This document shows positions 1 through 8,942 of a stretch of 64,000 bases of DNA, in pieces. The notes beneath the pieces are model-generated. The model saw nothing but the letters and a program-made list of their open reading frames with translations, had not been told where the DNA came from and searched no databases. Origin of the DNA: Shouchella hunanensis (lineage in GTDB: Bacteria; Bacillota; Bacilli; Bacillales; Bacillaceae_D); assembly GCF_028735875.1 (NCBI RefSeq), contig NZ_CP117834.1:1104001-1168000 (forward strand), read 5' to 3'. The position numbers and the translations under genes were made by a program. How positions within the stretch are numbered: position 1 is the first letter of the stretch; every line of letters starts with the position of its first letter.

Positions 1-474
1 GACTACGGCATTGAAGAATTTCAAAAGGTTGTCGACATCAACTTAAATGGTGTATTTTACGGAATGAAGCACGTCTTAAAGATTATGAAAGAACAAGGCT
101 TTGGTTCGATTGTGAACACGGCATCTGTTGGAGGCATTCGCGGTGTCGGTAACCAATCCGGATACGCAGCAAGTAAACATGGTGTTGTCGGTTTAACCAA
201 AAACTCAGGCATTGAATATGGCCAGTTCGGTGTCAGCATTAAAGCCATTGCCCCAGGTGCCATTATGACCGCTATGGTAGAAGGCTCTTTACGTCAAATT
301 GGGGGAGATAACTGGGAAGAAGCAGGGAAAGAATTCGTTAAAGCGAACCCGATGCTCCGCTTTGGTAAACCTGAAGAAGTTGGCTACCTCGTTGCTTTCC
401 TATTGTCGCACCAAGCAGACTTTATTAATGCAACCGTTATTCCGATTGATGGTGGTCAGTCCTATAAGTATTAA
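1..474 (+). CDS. SDR family oxidoreductase (3' part)
   Basis: C-terminal portion of a classical short-chain dehydrogenase/reductase. The frame is open from base 1, so the gene begins outside the window and lacks its N-terminal Rossmann glycine motif here. Visible family signatures are N-L-N-G-V-F-Y-G-M-K, the catalytic Ser in NTASVGG, the catalytic Tyr/Lys pair in GYAASKHG, the A-P-G-A-I segment after the active site, and the C-terminal IDGGQSY. It is an NAD(P)-dependent alcohol, sugar or steroid-type dehydrogenase of unknown substrate. A hairpin terminator follows closely. Confidence 0.9.
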   Translation, partial: DYGIEEFQKVVDINLNGVFYGMKHVLKIMKEQGFGSIVNTASVGGIRGVGNQSGYAASKHGVVGLTKNSGIEYGQFGVSIKAIAPGAIMTAMVEGSLRQIGGDNWEEAGKEFVKANPMLRFGKPEEVGYLVAFLLSHQADFINATVIPIDGGQSYKY

Positions 475-488
475 CGATGAGAATTATT

Positions 489-533
489 AAAAAACGAACC
501 CACACACATGTTCATGGGTTCGTTTTTCTTTTT
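489..533. terminator. Bidirectional rho-independent terminator
   Basis: A perfect 13-bp stem, AAAAACGAACCCA paired with TGGGTTCGTTTTT, with a T-rich tail on the plus side and an A-rich start that acts as a T-run on the minus side. It sits between the convergent SDR gene and the response regulator and can serve both. Confidence 0.85.
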
Positions 534-603
534 GTAGCCGGCTCAGTCACTCGCGTTTCATTTTTATAAAACACTGATTGCCACGCCTGTGCCATTTATA
601 GCG

Positions 604-1275
604 CTACAGCTTCCAATATTTCCGCTCTGGTCTTCCGACTATGCCGTATTCTAATTCTGCTTTCGCTTCATCTATTGAAATCAAATATTCTAAATAGCGG
701 CGGGAAGTTGTTCGTGATGCACCAAATTGCTTACCAAGAGCCTCTGCTGTTATCCCGTCTTGCTGTTCTTGAAGAAGATGACGAACCTTTTCTAATGTAA
801 GCCGATCAATTCCTTTAGGCAATTCATCTTCTTTATCGCTATTGTCTTTTACACGGAGAAAAAAAGAATCCGCGAGAGCTTGGGTTATACGGGGAGACTG
901 TCTTAATTGGTTACTTTGCGCCTGGGCCTTCTCAATGGCTTCCTTCAATCGTTCAAAGGCAATGGGTTTAATGAGGTAATCGATAACGCCAAGGTGAAGA
1001 GCTTCTGTAAATATCTCTTTTTCTGTAGCAGCTGTGATAAGAATAATTTGCACATGAGGGGCGACTTCATATAACTGCTCGACGACATCGACTCCTAATT
1101 GATCTGGTAAATAAACATCCAGTAAAACTAAATCCGGTTGATGTTGATCAACGAGCTGAATGGTTTCACTCGCTGTCTGGGCTTTAGCAATGACGTGTAT
1201 GTCTTGAAGTTGTTTCAAAAATTTCTCATGAATACCAGCTACATGATAATCATCTTCTGCTATCATTACGTTCAC
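604..1275 (-). CDS. Response regulator, CitT/DcuR/MalR family
   Basis: 223-residue cytoplasmic response regulator. The N-terminal receiver domain has the acidic pair E7-D8-D9, the phosphoacceptor Asp at about 53 (LLDVYLPD) and the conserved Lys in LIKPI near 103. The C-terminal region has a helix-turn-helix ending in GRPERKYWKL, typical of the CitT/DctR/MalR group that controls uptake of di- and tricarboxylates. It overlaps the end of the sensor kinase gene by 26 bp, so the two are translated together. It is clearly paralogous to the regulator at 55377-56069. No carboxylate transporter adjoins this pair within the window, so its target is unknown. Confidence 0.9.
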   Translation of the reverse strand: MNVMIAEDDYHVAGIHEKFLKQLQDIHVIAKAQTASETIQLVDQHQPDLVLLDVYLPDQLGVDVVEQLYEVAPHVQIILITAATEKEIFTEALHLGVIDYLIKPIAFERLKEAIEKAQAQSNQLRQSPRITQALADSFFLRVKDNSDKEDELPKGIDRLTLEKVRHLLQEQQDGITAEALGKQFGASRTTSRRYLEYLISIDEAKAELEYGIVGRPERKYWKL

Positions 1276-2866
1276 TTCGTTCTCCCACCTGTTCTTTTGG
1301 AATGTATAAGCTCATAATGGTCCCTGATGGTTGATTGTGTTCGATTTCTAGTGTTCCGTTTAATTCCTTAAGCGCCGCTTTCACTAGTGCTAGACCATAC
1401 CCTCTTTGTCCACTTTTTGTTGTCGTTCCTTGCTCAAATAATTGCGCTTGTATCGATTCAGCGATCCCTGATCCGTTATCTGCCACTTCAACAATTAGTT
1501 CTTTTCCAAGATCGGTTAAAAACACTTCCACTGTCGGTTTGTCACGTCCTATTACCGCGTCAAATGCATTGTCTACAACATTTCCAATAATGGTTACGAG
1601 AGGGGCAGCTGCTTCTGCTGGCCATTGCCATTCAACCGTGCTCGCTGGATCAAGAGTGAAGCTGATTTTTTTCTCAGAGGCTTTTGAACGCTTACCAATG
1701 AGAATGGCTTGAATCGTAGGGTCCTGAATTTGTTCGAAAACAATCCGGTCATCACGAGATTGCGTACCTGTTTCTTCTTCAATAAAATCAATTGCTTCAT
1801 CATAATAGCCTAACTGAAGATAGCCAGATATGGCGTACAATTTATTTGTATATTCATGAGTCTGCGCACGAAGATCCTTTGAATACTGTTGAATTTCCGA
1901 TAAAGCGTTCACTAACTCCTGTAATTCTGTCCGATTTTGAAAGCGAGCGACTTTCCCTGCATAGTGCCCATCTTCACTGATTATTTGATAGTAAATAATT
2001 AGACGGTCTTCATTAACGATCACTTCATTTTGGCCTGTCGCTTCTTCCGTTTGTAAGACTGCTGCAATCTCTGAATCTGGTAACACCTGATCAATCTTCT
2101 GCCCGATGGCCTGCTCATCTATCTGAAGCACCTCTTTGGCAAGTGCATTTAGAAGTGTGACTCTTCCATCCTGATCCGTCGCTAGTAGCCCTTCACTCAC
2201 TGCTTCAATGACGGCATGTCGCTCTTTATACAATCGTGCAATTTGATACGGTTCCAACCCGAATGTATCGCGGCGAATACTTCGAGCAAGAGCATTACTA
2301 CCTACCATACCTATCAAGAAGATGACGAGAATGGCGGAGGCAAATACGGTAAAGCCTTTTAAAAACGTTGCGTTTATGTATTCAATCATATACCCAACCG
2401 AGACTACACCAATAATCGAGCCGTCTTCCGCACGAATTGGTGTTTTTCCTCGTACAGCTTCACCGAGTGATCCTTGGGCAAGAGACGTATAGCTTCGTCC
2501 ATAAAGGAGTGCATCATCATTATCACCACCTACCATCTCTTGACCAATTTGTTCACGGTTTGGATGGGTCAAGCGAACACCGTCACCATCACCAATGACT
2601 ATATATTCTGCGCCTGCATTACGCTGGATTTGATCAATCATCTCTCTTACCTTATCGACATCTCCTGTACCAATCAATGCTTGTTTCACTTCTGGTATTT
2701 CTGCAACTGTCAAAGCGGTTGTTAGCGCTTGCTCGCCGATTAAGTTTCGTGCTTGCTCTCGTTCTAAATAGATATAAACGAATGTTATGAGTAGCATAAT
2801 AAGAGCAATTAGCGCAGTGACGTATCTTCTAAACTTTTTTTCAAGGGTTCTTTTAGTCGTCGTCAT
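1250..2866 (-). CDS. Sensor histidine kinase, CitA/DcuS/MalK family
   Basis: 538-residue membrane sensor kinase. Transmembrane segment 1 (about 16-34) and segment 2 (about 172-194) flank an extracytoplasmic CACHE-like ligand domain. A cytoplasmic PAS domain follows (about 215-310), then a Spo0B-like dimerisation helix with the phospho-accepting His337 in AQTHEYTNKL. The HATPase domain has the N box GNVVDNAFDAV near 429 and the G box ADNGSGI. This architecture belongs to sensors of citrate, malate, fumarate or similar acids. It is transcribed with the downstream response regulator. The ligand cannot be told from the sequence. Confidence 0.9.
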   Translation of the reverse strand: MTTTKRTLEKKFRRYVTALIALIMLLITFVYIYLEREQARNLIGEQALTTALTVAEIPEVKQALIGTGDVDKVREMIDQIQRNAGAEYIVIGDGDGVRLTHPNREQIGQEMVGGDNDDALLYGRSYTSLAQGSLGEAVRGKTPIRAEDGSIIGVVSVGYMIEYINATFLKGFTVFASAILVIFLIGMVGSNALARSIRRDTFGLEPYQIARLYKERHAVIEAVSEGLLATDQDGRVTLLNALAKEVLQIDEQAIGQKIDQVLPDSEIAAVLQTEEATGQNEVIVNEDRLIIYYQIISEDGHYAGKVARFQNRTELQELVNALSEIQQYSKDLRAQTHEYTNKLYAISGYLQLGYYDEAIDFIEEETGTQSRDDRIVFEQIQDPTIQAILIGKRSKASEKKISFTLDPASTVEWQWPAEAAAPLVTIIGNVVDNAFDAVIGRDKPTVEVFLTDLGKELIVEVADNGSGIAESIQAQLFEQGTTTKSGQRGYGLALVKAALKELNGTLEIEHNQPSGTIMSLYIPKEQVGERSERNDSRR

Positions 2867-2968
2867 ACCTTCACCTATTATCTTAAAAGTGATCCTATTC
2901 CGTTTAGTTTACTATAGATTGGAACGGAGTGACTCTATTTTAAAACGCTTTTTTTGGAAAAACCAAAT

Positions 2969-2998
2969 AAAAAAACGACCGAAGCGGCCGTTTTTTCT
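2969..2998 (-). terminator. Rho-independent terminator of the isomerase operon
   Basis: Inverted repeat AAAAAACGACCG / CGGCCGTTTTTT with a 3-nt loop and one mismatch, placed just after the stop codon of the isomerase gene at 3005. Its T-run on the minus strand would end the long sugar operon. Confidence 0.75.
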
Positions 2999-3004
2999 CA
3001 ACGT

Positions 3005-3841
3005 CTAGTATGGCGTTAGATGCGGTGCCAATAAAAGGTCCATCTGTCTAGACGTATCATATGCAAGCGCTGCTGGATCATAGGTATACGGTGTTAATTC
3101 GGCTGTTAATGCTCCTCTATAGCCAATCTGCTGAAGTTCCTCCATTACAGCTTGCCAGTTTACGTCTCCTGCTAATAAATTCGTAAAACCAGTAATCGTA
3201 CCGACGCTCGTTTTAAAATCCTTTACATGGACTTTTAAAATGCGCTCTCCTAATATCCGAATCCACTGCTCTGGATAGCCAAATTGAAGAACATTTCCAA
3301 CATCAAAGTACGCACCTACGTGAGTAGAGTTCACCTCATCAATATAACGAACCATTTCAAGAGGTGATAACAAAAAGCGGTTCCAGACGTTTTCAATTCC
3401 TATTTTGACATTTAACTCTTCCGCTACTGAGGCAAGCTCTTTCACTGCCGCAATGCTGCGCTCATAACATTCATCATAAGGTACGTCTTCCGTCACAATC
3501 CCTGGAACAACAAGGACCGTACTAACGTCTAATTCATGTGCTAGTTCAAGCATTTTCCTTACAACGTATTTCCCTTGCTCTTGCATTTTTTCTTCAGCAG
3601 AAGAAAGGGGTGTTTGCCATAATAATGCGGTTGATAGGCTATCCATTTCAAGCCCGGCCGCTTTTATTTGCGCCTTTATCTTTTTCCCTTCTTCTACCGT
3701 TGTATCAAGGGTTAGTCCCACTTCTCCTGGCTTCCCTACATTTAATTCGATTGATGAGAATCCGGCCTGTTTTGTCCATTCTAGCACGCGATCAAGAGGT
3801 GTTCCTGCTGGATAGCACCATTGGTTTATCCCTTTTTTCAT
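3005..3841 (-). CDS. Sugar phosphate isomerase/epimerase (AP-endonuclease-2-like TIM barrel)
   Basis: 278-residue TIM-barrel protein of the IolE/xylose-isomerase-like family. The metal-ligand pattern is visible: Glu in KIGIENVWN, Asp in AYFDVGNV, His in KVHVKDFK and Glu in LTAELTPY. Members isomerise, epimerise or dehydrate keto sugars and inosose; some act as lyases on 3-keto-glycosides. Its start overlaps the stop of the upstream Gfo/Idh/MocA gene by 4 bp (ATGA), so the two are translationally coupled. As the last gene of the ROK-controlled operon it probably processes the keto product made by the two dehydrogenases. The exact substrate is not known. Confidence 0.85.
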   Translation of the reverse strand: MKKGINQWCYPAGTPLDRVLEWTKQAGFSSIELNVGKPGEVGLTLDTTVEEGKKIKAQIKAAGLEMDSLSTALLWQTPLSSAEEKMQEQGKYVVRKMLELAHELDVSTVLVVPGIVTEDVPYDECYERSIAAVKELASVAEELNVKIGIENVWNRFLLSPLEMVRYIDEVNSTHVGAYFDVGNVLQFGYPEQWIRILGERILKVHVKDFKTSVGTITGFTNLLAGDVNWQAVMEELQQIGYRGALTAELTPYTYDPAALAYDTSRQMDLLLAPHLTPY

Positions 3842-4830
3842 CGAGGTACCTGCTCTCCCTCACCTAATGCAACAACGTCACCTTTAGCTGCAGAAGCGTA
3901 AGCACCAATCGCCACTTCTAACGCTTTCAATCCATCAATACCTGTCACTGACGGATTGCGCTTTTTTCGAACACTTTCAATAAAATCTCGAACAAGGCTA
4001 TCATCCATGTTGTCGCCCCAGAAATTGTATTGAAGACCACCGCTATGGTAAAGATCCAATTTCTGCGCTTGGGCATCGACTTTCAAAGTTCCTTTTGTAC
4101 CGATAAATTCTAATGTCACGTCTCCCCAAATAGGGAAGTTCGGATTTCTAGACCAACTACAGTCTAGTGTAGCAAAGACACCGTTTTGAAACGTTAGCGA
4201 TAAAACCCCCGCATCATCAATGGCTTCAGCCGAAAAATGTTGATCGATTTCAGCGTAAACATCGGCTACGTCTTCTTGTAAAATCCAGCGCATAACATCC
4301 ACCACATGGACGGTATGGTCAATAACAGCCCCACCACCTGCGAGCTGCTTATCATTAAACCATCCTCCAGGATTCTTGCCTCGGTTCGTCCCTTTCATTG
4401 CTAAGATAGCGCCAAATTCACCTGCGTCAATACGGGCCTTTGCCCGTTTAATGGCTTCATTAAAGCGGACTGGAAAAGCGGTTTGCAGGAGAACGCCAGC
4501 TTCTTCGCATGCAGCAATGATGGCCTGTGCGTCTTCAACCGTATGGGCAAGCGGTTTTTCACATAATACCGCAGCTCCTGCTTTTGCTGCAGCGACTGCA
4601 TGCTCTTTATGGCGTGCATTTTCAGATGTCACAACCACTGCATCAAGTCCTTGAGCCAACAATTCATGATACGATCTATAGTAGTCCGTTTTATAGTGTT
4701 GAGCCGCTTCTTGGCCACGCTTTTCATTATCATCGGCTATTCCTACTACAGTCACCCCATCAATGGTCACTAAACTAGATGCATAGGCATGGGCATGACC
4801 ATGGGCAAAACTAATTATTCCTACTTTCAT
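3838..4830 (-). CDS. Gfo/Idh/MocA family oxidoreductase
   Basis: 330-residue NAD(P)-dependent dehydrogenase. The Rossmann N-terminus (residues 1-120) contains the family signature CEKPLAHT, whose Lys belongs to the active site. The C-terminal alpha/beta domain carries GGGAVIDHTVHVVD with the conserved Asp/His pair. Family members oxidise or reduce hydroxyl groups of sugars, inositols and glycosides. It lies between a second Gfo/Idh/MocA gene (18-bp gap) and the isomerase (4-bp overlap), which implies successive oxidation steps on one substrate. It is related to, but not a close copy of, its neighbour. Confidence 0.88.
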   Translation of the reverse strand: MKVGIISFAHGHAHAYASSLVTIDGVTVVGIADDNEKRGQEAAQHYKTDYYRSYHELLAQGLDAVVVTSENARHKEHAVAAAKAGAAVLCEKPLAHTVEDAQAIIAACEEAGVLLQTAFPVRFNEAIKRAKARIDAGEFGAILAMKGTNRGKNPGGWFNDKQLAGGGAVIDHTVHVVDVMRWILQEDVADVYAEIDQHFSAEAIDDAGVLSLTFQNGVFATLDCSWSRNPNFPIWGDVTLEFIGTKGTLKVDAQAQKLDLYHSGGLQYNFWGDNMDDSLVRDFIESVRKKRNPSVTGIDGLKALEVAIGAYASAAKGDVVALGEGEQVPR

Positions 4831-4848
4831 AACGTCTCCTCCTTCAAA

Positions 4849-5874
4849 TTAGTGAGCTACTGTCTGAGAATGAATGGTGATCGGCTTCTTTTCCTTAATT
4901 GACTGTAAAGCAGCCATTCCAATCTCCACTGCTTTGAGCGCATCCTCCGCTGTCACGATCGGCTCTTTCCCTGATTGGATACACTGGATAAAATGACTCA
5001 ATTCCGTATAGTAAGGGGAGTGCTGTAAAGGACTTTCAGGAACCGCTACACCTGGTTTCCCATCCGGGCTTGCTTTTTCCGCTACGAGCGCTTGGTTTTT
5101 TTGACTATCGTAGTGGAGGATGCCCTCTTTACCAGCAAGTTCAAATGATGTACGGAAGCCTTCATGCGCCCACGTACCTTCTAGGTGGGCAATGACACCG
5201 TTTGCAAAACGAAGGGTCACTAGAGCGTAATCCTTTCGCTCTTCATTTATACCTGCGACGCCTGCCAGATTCCTTGCATATACCCGTTCCACCTCGCCAA
5301 AGCACCACCGTAAGAAGTCGAAATCATGAACCATTAAGTCGAGAACGAGTCCACCACTCCGATCTGTGTTTGCGTACCAATCTTCCGTCGCAATAGGATA
5401 AGAACCTCCTCTTGTTGTTCGAACAACACCAACTTTTCCAACTGCTCCTTCATCAAGTGCTTGCTTTGCTTTTTGATATTCTGGAAAAAAGCGGACAACG
5501 TGACCAACGAAAAGGGCAACACCTTGTTTTCGGCAATAAGCAACCATCTCTTCTGCAGCTTCAAGCGAACGAGCTAATGGCTTCTCACAAATAATAGATA
5601 CCTTTACATCAGCCGCTTTTTTCACTAATGCTGGATGAAGATCAGTAGGAACACAAATTGAAATGACGTCAATTTCCTCTCCTATTTCTCTAATTGCTTC
5701 ATCAAACGAATAGAAAGACTTGGCGCCTGATTTCTCCCCCCATTCGTTTGCTCGTTCTTCCTTCACATCAACCACTGCTGTTAGCTTCGTATCGTTCATT
5801 TTCATAAAGCTAGAGGCGTGCACTGCCCCCATCGTCCCAAGACCAACCACCATGACTCGTAACATTTGTCCCAT
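4849..5874 (-). CDS. Gfo/Idh/MocA family oxidoreductase
   Basis: 341-residue dehydrogenase of the same family as the next gene. The dinucleotide-binding start MVVGLGTMGAVHA, the CEKPLARS motif and GGLVLDLMVHDFDFLRW with its active-site Asp/His are all present. It is cytoplasmic and NAD(P)-dependent, and probably oxidises the imported sugar or cyclitol. It follows the importer permease gene by only about 20 bp in the same operon. A pair of such enzymes beside a TIM-barrel isomerase is the hallmark of inositol-like or 3-keto-glycoside routes. Confidence 0.88.
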   Translation of the reverse strand: MGQMLRVMVVGLGTMGAVHASSFMKMNDTKLTAVVDVKEERANEWGEKSGAKSFYSFDEAIREIGEEIDVISICVPTDLHPALVKKAADVKVSIICEKPLARSLEAAEEMVAYCRKQGVALFVGHVVRFFPEYQKAKQALDEGAVGKVGVVRTTRGGSYPIATEDWYANTDRSGGLVLDLMVHDFDFLRWCFGEVERVYARNLAGVAGINEERKDYALVTLRFANGVIAHLEGTWAHEGFRTSFELAGKEGILHYDSQKNQALVAEKASPDGKPGVAVPESPLQHSPYYTELSHFIQCIQSGKEPIVTAEDALKAVEIGMAALQSIKEKKPITIHSQTVAH

Positions 5875-5894
5875 CTCCTTTTTTTCATCTCTTA

Positions 5895-6704
5895 TTATCT
5901 TCGCACTCCACCTAGGGCAATTCCTGCTATTAAATACTTTTGTAAGAAAAGAAACATAAGTAACATTGGTATAGTTGACATGAGTGCAGCTGCCATAAGT
6001 AATGGGTATTCTGTTGAATATTGCCCTTCAAAATTTGCAATCCCAACAGAAAGGACGCGCATATCGGCAGAGTTAGTCATGACAAGTGGCCACATAAAAT
6101 CATTCCATGAAGCTAAGACGGTAAAAATTCCAAGAGCCACAAGTGCTGGCTTTGCATTTGGTAAAATCACACGCCAATAGACACCCCATTTAGAACACCC
6201 ATCCATTATTGCCGCTTCATCCAGTTCCTTTGGTATCCCCATAAAAAACTGACGTAATAAAAACACCCCAAATGCACTGAATATACCAGGAACAATTAAA
6301 GCATAGAACGTATTAATCCAGCCAAACTGTGAGAGCAATGCATAATTCGGGATAAGTATGACTTGGATTGGCACCATTAAAACCGATAAGATCACAAGAA
6401 ACAATGTATTCTTAAAAGGAAAATCCAATCGGGCGAAGGCATATGCTGCCATCGAGCAAAGAAATAACTGTGAGGCTGTTCGTACAACCGTCACAAAAAT
6501 AGTGTTGGCGTAATACGTTAGAAAATCTGCACTCTCAAATACCCGCGCATAATTATCAAAGCGAAACTGCTCCGGAAAGACTGTGGGTGGTATTTGCATC
6601 GACTCTAAATACGACTTAAATGAGGTCGAAACCATCCAAAAGAAAGGAATAACCATGACAATTGCGCCAACTAGCAACAAGATATGAATCCAGCTTTTTT
6701 TCAT
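5895..6704 (-). CDS. Carbohydrate ABC transporter permease, MalG type
   Basis: 269-residue membrane protein with about six transmembrane segments. The cytoplasmic EAA loop reads KELDEAAIMDGCSKWGVYWR and contacts the ATPase. Its length and motifs match the second permease of CUT1 sugar importers. It pairs with the permease encoded just upstream and the binding protein at 7674-8930. No ATPase gene is present, so a shared MsmX-type ATPase is inferred. Confidence 0.93.
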   Translation of the reverse strand: MKKSWIHILLLVGAIVMVIPFFWMVSTSFKSYLESMQIPPTVFPEQFRFDNYARVFESADFLTYYANTIFVTVVRTASQLFLCSMAAYAFARLDFPFKNTLFLVILSVLMVPIQVILIPNYALLSQFGWINTFYALIVPGIFSAFGVFLLRQFFMGIPKELDEAAIMDGCSKWGVYWRVILPNAKPALVALGIFTVLASWNDFMWPLVMTNSADMRVLSVGIANFEGQYSTEYPLLMAAALMSTIPMLLMFLFLQKYLIAGIALGGVRR

Positions 6705-6725
6705 ACAACGCCACCCTTTCTGGCA

Positions 6726-7655
6726 TTACCCATCATAATGCACCCATTTTTTCTGACCAGCGAACTGTAAAATCGTCATCCCAAGAATAAGTAAAAACAA
6801 CACAAATGCCTGGGCTGAGGCGTAACCCATCTGGGAAAACATAAAGCCTGACTCATAGACACCATATACGATCGTTCTTAACGGTCCTACAAGGGCGGTT
6901 GTATCACCAATCATGACAAACAATAAATCAAATACTTGCAGAGAGCTAATCATTGCCGTGACCATAACAAAAAATAATGTAGGCGTAATGAGCGGTAACG
7001 TAATGGAAAAAAACTGCCTTATTTTTGAAGCACCATCGATTTCTGCCGCTTCGTAGTACCCTGTATCCACATTCTGAAGCCCGGCTAAAATGAGAATGAC
7101 ATTATTTCCTATTGTCATCCAAACGTAGACAGCAACGACGGATAGAAGTGCAATAGAAGGGTTAAACAACCACTCCGGTTGTGGTAAGCCTACCGCGCCA
7201 AGAATATAGTTGAACAGCCCATATTCGGTATTGTATAGCCATTTCCATACCATCCCTACCGCAATTGGCATTGTGACGACAGGGAGAAAATACAGAGCTC
7301 GATACACGATCATTCCTTTAATGCGTTGGTTGAGCAAGACAGCAATCAGTGTCGCTATTGCAATTGAAGCAGGGACAGCAACCAGCATAAAGACCAACGT
7401 GTTTAAAAGCGACCGCAAAAAGATAGGACTAGTAAAGAGTGCGATAAGATTATCCATTCCAGCAAATGAAGGGGCTGTTAGTCCATCCCAATGTGTAAAT
7501 GATAAGGCAAAGGAAGCCATCGCAGGTCCAATGTAAAATGTCATTAACCCTAATACCGTCGGTCCAATAAACAAAAGTGCCCACCACGCATCTTTTGTCC
7601 ATTTCTTCTTTTTCGTTGAAGGTGTAGACCTTACCGTTACCGAAGCGCGCGCCAT
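6726..7655 (-). CDS. Carbohydrate ABC transporter permease, MalF/UgpA type
   Basis: 309-residue integral membrane permease with a charged cytoplasmic N-terminus (KKKKWTK) followed by about six transmembrane helices. The EAA loop is YYEAAEIDGASKIRQFF. It forms the transmembrane heterodimer with the MalG-type protein encoded 22 bp downstream. It belongs to the minus-strand operon that starts with the ROK regulator. Confidence 0.93.
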   Translation of the reverse strand: MARASVTVRSTPSTKKKKWTKDAWWALLFIGPTVLGLMTFYIGPAMASFALSFTHWDGLTAPSFAGMDNLIALFTSPIFLRSLLNTLVFMLVAVPASIAIATLIAVLLNQRIKGMIVYRALYFLPVVTMPIAVGMVWKWLYNTEYGLFNYILGAVGLPQPEWLFNPSIALLSVVAVYVWMTIGNNVILILAGLQNVDTGYYEAAEIDGASKIRQFFSITLPLITPTLFFVMVTAMISSLQVFDLLFVMIGDTTALVGPLRTIVYGVYESGFMFSQMGYASAQAFVLFLLILGMTILQFAGQKKWVHYDG

Positions 7656-7673
7656 TTACTTTCCCCCTTCTTC

Positions 7674-8930
7674 TTACTCATCTAATCCTTGATTTAACAT
7701 TCGCTCCATTTCAAGACCCACTCGTTCAAGCACGTCTTCCATTGGTTCACCTGATAAAAACGCTCCTTGAATTTCAGTTGTCTCCATTCGCTGCCATTCC
7801 ATTGTGTTTCGTGATAGCGGATAGGGAGAACCCGTTTCCTGAGCGTCAATGAAGACTTGTAAGTTCATGTCCGGTAAAGATTCCAACCATAAATCTGCTG
7901 CTGTTCGAGCCGCTGGTGTCGAAAAGCCAGTTTCTGCAATAATGGTGTTCCCTGTCTCACCTGTCAGTTCCTTCATCAGTTCCCACGCAAGCTCTGGGTG
8001 TTCTGCTCCTCTATTCATCGCCCAGCTAATGCCATGCAATATCGCTGTATCTTCTTTATAGCTTGGAAGTGGTGCAACATCTACCTTATCTCCAAGTTCT
8101 TCTCGATACATCACTGCCATAACGGATATAGCCGGCATCATCGCTAATTGGTTGGACATAAATAACTGATTATTGTCGTTTTGAATTTGTGATTTAATGC
8201 CTGGTGAAATTCCTTGATCGATTAACCGCTCTACAAACTGGAACGCTTCTACTGCTGCATCTGATCGAAAGCCTGACTGGGTTTGATCCTCGCTAACAAT
8301 GGCCCCTCCAGCTTGATGAATATAATTATAGTAACCCGATTGATTGTGAACGATTGGGGCCAAATAGCCATAGATACCTTCTTCTTTATTCGTCAACTCG
8401 GCTCCGACCCGCTCAATGTCTTCCCATGTCCACGATTCATCTGGATAATCCACACCCGCTTGATCAAAAATGTCTTTGTTGTAGTAAAGCCCAACAGCAT
8501 CCACGAAGTAAGGAGCGCCATAAAGATTGTCGTCGTAACTATATAAATCGATCATACTTTCGTAATAATCACTTTTTTCAAAGTCTGCATCACCCTCTAT
8601 AAAAGGCTCTAAATTTTGGATTAATCCAGGCTGCGCATATTGATAAAAGTTAACTGCGTTCATCCAAAAGAGATCCGGACCCGCTCCACCTCCAATACTT
8701 GTCCTTAAGGTTGTCCAATACTGTGAAAACGGGCTGTACGTAACTGTTACCTCAACACCTGGATGTTTTTCTTTAAATGATGCAATGGCGCCATCTATGG
8801 CGTCACTTGCTTTTTCATCCCATAGCGCAATACTAATCGACTGATTTCCAGTATCGTCATTACCATTGCTACACCCGATTAGCCCTAACGCAAGAACAGA
8901 AAGACTTAACCATTTCGCCACCCTTTTCAC
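7674..8930 (-). CDS. Extracellular sugar-binding lipoprotein (CUT1 ABC importer)
   Basis: 418-residue solute-binding protein. It has a lysine-rich signal peptide and a lipobox LIGC, so it should be anchored to the outer face of the membrane by a diacylglyceryl cysteine. The mature part has the two-lobed family-1 pattern (IALWDEKASDAIDGAI at the start, YYNKDIFDQAGVDYPDESWTW in the middle). It delivers an oligosaccharide or glycoside to the two permeases encoded downstream. The gene lies 13 bp after the ROK regulator gene, so regulator and importer are one transcript. Confidence 0.93.
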   Translation of the reverse strand: MKRVAKWLSLSVLALGLIGCSNGNDDTGNQSISIALWDEKASDAIDGAIASFKEKHPGVEVTVTYSPFSQYWTTLRTSIGGGAGPDLFWMNAVNFYQYAQPGLIQNLEPFIEGDADFEKSDYYESMIDLYSYDDNLYGAPYFVDAVGLYYNKDIFDQAGVDYPDESWTWEDIERVGAELTNKEEGIYGYLAPIVHNQSGYYNYIHQAGGAIVSEDQTQSGFRSDAAVEAFQFVERLIDQGISPGIKSQIQNDNNQLFMSNQLAMMPAISVMAVMYREELGDKVDVAPLPSYKEDTAILHGISWAMNRGAEHPELAWELMKELTGETGNTIIAETGFSTPAARTAADLWLESLPDMNLQVFIDAQETGSPYPLSRNTMEWQRMETTEIQGAFLSGEPMEDVLERVGLEMERMLNQGLDE

Positions 8931-8942
8931 TACTTCTCCTCC

